From: Alphaproteobacteria bacterium
Lineage (GTDB): Bacteria > Pseudomonadota > Alphaproteobacteria > M2410
Length of the DNA stretch: 8,897 nucleotides
Reading direction: 5' to 3'
Assembly: GCA_021774955.1 (NCBI GenBank)
Contig: JAJFIN010000148.1
Span: 1-8,897, forward strand
The notes beneath the pieces are model-generated. The model was not told the DNA's origin. It ran no database searches and saw only the letters and a list, made by a program, of their open reading frames with translations. A program made the translations under genes and the position numbers. Of the stretch, positions 7,127 through 8,897 are shown piece after piece (position 1 is the stretch's first letter; the number at the start of each line of letters is the position of its first letter).

Positions 7127-7155
7127 CTCACAGCCATTCACAAGCCGCCTAAAAT
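7127..7155 (+). promoter_or_regulatory. Candidate sigma-70 promoter for the TonB-dependent receptor gene
   Basis: CTCACA (7127-7132, four of six bases of the -35 consensus) and TAAAAT (7150-7155, five of six of the -10 consensus) are separated by 17 bp. Transcription would start near 7162 and give a leader of about 40 nt before the receptor ATG. This is the best match I found in the 247-bp gap 6954-7200. I saw no recognisable riboswitch (no cobalamin-box-like sequence), small ORF or RNA gene in that gap. Alphaproteobacterial promoters are often loose, so the call is tentative. Confidence 0.3.
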
Positions 7156-7187
7156 ATGGCCCAATTGATCATACCTTGTGCTTTTTT

Positions 7188-7193
7188 GGGAGG
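7188..7193 (+). promoter_or_regulatory. Strong Shine-Dalgarno site of the receptor gene
   Basis: GGGAGG lies 7 nt before ATG 7201. It is the best ribosome binding site in the window. It fixes the receptor start and suggests efficient translation, unlike the weak sites of most other genes here. Confidence 0.8.
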
Positions 7194-7200
7194 ATATCGA

Positions 7201-8897
7201 ATGCCCAGGTTATCGAGAACAACGCTGTTGGCGACAACAGCACTAGCGGGGGCCATTACTTTTTCGGGCATGGCAGTCGCACAAGTTGATGAAGTTATCG
7301 TGACCGCGCAAAAACGCGCCCAGTCACTTCAAGATGTTCCAATCGCGGTGACCGCGGTTTCAGGTGAGGATCTTCGACTTTCAGGTATTCAGGATCTGAT
7401 TGATCTTCAATATTCAGCACCATCGCTGTTTATAAACAATACCAATGATCCTTCGACTTCAGCAACGATCCGTATTCGTGGTGTGGGGACCACGGGGAAC
7501 AATGCTGGTCTTGAAGGCGCTGTTGGTTTCTTCTTAGACGGCGTTTATCGCAGCCGGGCCGGTGTGGCCTTGTCCGATATGATTGACGTTGAGCGGGTTG
7601 AAGTCTTGCGCGGTCCGCAAGGCACCTTGTTCGGTAAGAACACATCAGCCGGTGCCATTAGTGTGATCACTAAGAAACCGTCAAATGAATTTGAAGCTTT
7701 CGCGCAAGTCGATATCGGCAATTACAATTTGCGCCGTGTGCGCGGCTCCGTGAACATTCCCGCAGGTGACAATGCGGCGTTCCGCATTTCTGGTGGAACT
7801 AACCAACGTGACGGTTTCATTGAAAACATCGGCGACAGCCGCACATTCAATGACAAAGATCGCTACAACGTAAAAGGTCAAGCGCTGTTTACACCAACAG
7901 ACAATCTTGAGATCCGCTTGATTGCTGACTACGCGAAAGCTGAAGAGCATTGCTGCCAGTCGGTTCGAGTGTTCAATGGACCGACAGCTCCGTTGGTGAT
8001 TCCACTGGCAGTGGCAAATGGTTACGCAGGACCAAACCCAGCCCTGGCGACATCATACACCAATTCAATCAATGGCCCGGTCGAATACGGCTTTGAAGAT
8101 TGGGGCGTGTCTGGTGAAGTAAATTGGGATCTTGGATTTGCAGTTCTGACGTCAATTACAGCTTATCGAAATTTTGAGTCTGACAATCTGAATGATGTTG
8201 ATTTTACCGGCGCTGATATTCTTGATCAGTTAACGCTGTTTGAGAACACGCAATTCACAGAAGAAGTTCGACTTGCCGGTCGCATTGAAGATTTTGCGTC
8301 TGGGTTTGATTGGATGCTTGGCGCTTTCTATTCTGATGAAGAATTCGGTCGGACAGCCAATTTGATTTTCGGAGCTGACGTAACTTCTTACGCAACATCT
8401 CTCGGACTGCCAGGAGCCGTTTATCCGCAAGGATCTGGTAATCTCCAACGCTTTGATCAAGAAGGTAATTCTTGGTCGATCTTTGCACATGGGGCTTTGG
8501 ATGTAACAGAGCAATTCACCCTTACCGGTGGTCTTCGTTTCAACAATGAAGAAAAGGATGCGATGGGCACGATTATAACGACCCATTTCGCCGTGGGCGG
8601 GTCATTGGGTGCACTGCCATTTATCAGCCCAACCAATAACTACGTCGCTTCCTTCTCTGAAGAAGAAGTCACCGGTACAGTCAAAGCGCAATATCGCTTT
8701 ACGGACGATTTTATGAGTTACGCAAGTTATAGCCGTGGCTATAAAACGGGTGGTATTAACCTAGACCGCTCAGCCGGTGGTCTGCAATTTGGTACGCTCA
8801 TTCCACCTGGGTTGGCACCATTGGCATCATGTCTCAATGATTCATCAGTGCCTCAACCAGCTGGGCCACAAAGTGGTGTTCTATCTGGAATTCCAAT
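7201..8897 (+). CDS. TonB-dependent outer-membrane receptor (3' end outside window)
   Basis: An uninterrupted frame runs from ATG 7201 to the window edge (565 full codons, no stop), so this is the N-terminal part of a longer protein; the family usually has about 700-1000 residues. It begins with a signal peptide (RLSRTTLLATTALAG, cleavage likely after AVA at residue 27), then a TonB box DEVIVTAQKR (30-39). The plug domain (about 40-160) contains QDVPIAV, the TIRIRGVGT strand, GVYRSR, and the conserved VEVLRGPQGTLFGKNTSAGAISVITKKP. Beta-barrel strands follow from about 165, alternating aromatic and polar residues (FMSYASYSRGYKTGGIN). Such receptors import siderophores, cobalamin, oligosaccharides or similar ligands using the ExbBD-TonB energy system. 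The substrate is not readable. Cys251-Cys252 and Cys544 are probably in surface loops. A strong ribosome binding site precedes the start. Confidence 0.96.
   Translation, partial: MPRLSRTTLLATTALAGAITFSGMAVAQVDEVIVTAQKRAQSLQDVPIAVTAVSGEDLRLSGIQDLIDLQYSAPSLFINNTNDPSTSATIRIRGVGTTGNNAGLEGAVGFFLDGVYRSRAGVALSDMIDVERVEVLRGPQGTLFGKNTSAGAISVITKKPSNEFEAFAQVDIGNYNLRRVRGSVNIPAGDNAAFRISGGTNQRDGFIENIGDSRTFNDKDRYNVKGQALFTPTDNLEIRLIADYAKAEEHCCQSVRVFNGPTAPLVIPLAVANGYAGPNPALATSYTNSINGPVEYGFEDWGVSGEVNWDLGFAVLTSITAYRNFESDNLNDVDFTGADILDQLTLFENTQFTEEVRLAGRIEDFASGFDWMLGAFYSDEEFGRTANLIFGADVTSYATSLGLPGAVYPQGSGNLQRFDQEGNSWSIFAHGALDVTEQFTLTGGLRFNNEEKDAMGTIITTHFAVGGSLGALPFISPTNNYVASFSEEEVTGTVKAQYRFTDDFMSYASYSRGYKTGGINLDRSAGGLQFGTLIPPGLAPLASCLNDSSVPQPAGPQSGVLSGIP

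Noticed and set aside
7083..7289. Short open frame across the receptor start
   Set aside because: It overlaps the receptor signal peptide in another frame. The receptor frame has the strong ribosome binding site and family motifs.
7681..7950. Reverse-strand open frame inside the receptor gene (another lies at 8230-8586)
   Set aside because: Both are antisense to a strongly supported coding sequence and their translations show no domain or signal.

Overview
The window looks like a stretch of an alphaproteobacterial chromosome, probably from the Caulobacterales/Hyphomonadaceae or a related marine lineage. This rests on gene content and protein style. There is a clear FzlA-type glutathione-S-transferase-fold division protein with the conserved C-terminal tail, and it lies close to queG. 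There is an Azospirillum-like glutamate synthase large subunit, an ABHD10-like hydrolase, and a TonB-dependent receptor of the large 'DEVIVTAQKR' class common in these groups. No tRNA, rRNA, insertion sequence, phage gene or CRISPR array is visible. By eye the DNA is of moderate GC, lower in gltB and the receptor gene and higher in the glycosyltransferase gene.

Layout. Positions 1-1119 (+) hold the 3' end of gltB. After a 100-bp gap comes a forward block: fzlA (1220-1891), a 92-bp gap with a perfect 10-bp-arm palindrome, an unrecognised exported protein (1984-3027), and queG (2996-4138), whose start overlaps the end of the unknown gene by 32 bp. queG converges, with only 4 bp between stops, on a reverse-strand pair: an exported TPR protein (4143-4925) and, upstream of it, an ABHD10-like alpha/beta hydrolase (4966-5736). 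That pair diverges from a GT4 glycosyltransferase (5763-6953), with only 26 bp between the ATG codons. A 247-bp gap with a candidate promoter and a strong ribosome binding site leads into a TonB-dependent receptor (7201 to the window end, truncated).

How the genes work together. Most are core functions: nitrogen assimilation (gltB), cell constriction (fzlA), tRNA queuosine synthesis (queG), envelope glycan synthesis (the glycosyltransferase) and outer-membrane uptake (the receptor). The fzlA-unknown-queG block is probably co-transcribed. The exported protein inside it is the least explained gene, and the most interesting because it sits beside a division gene. I see no defence system or other clearly new multi-gene system. 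The novelty candidates are the unknown exported protein, the palindrome in front of it, and the very tight divergent start region at 5737-5762.
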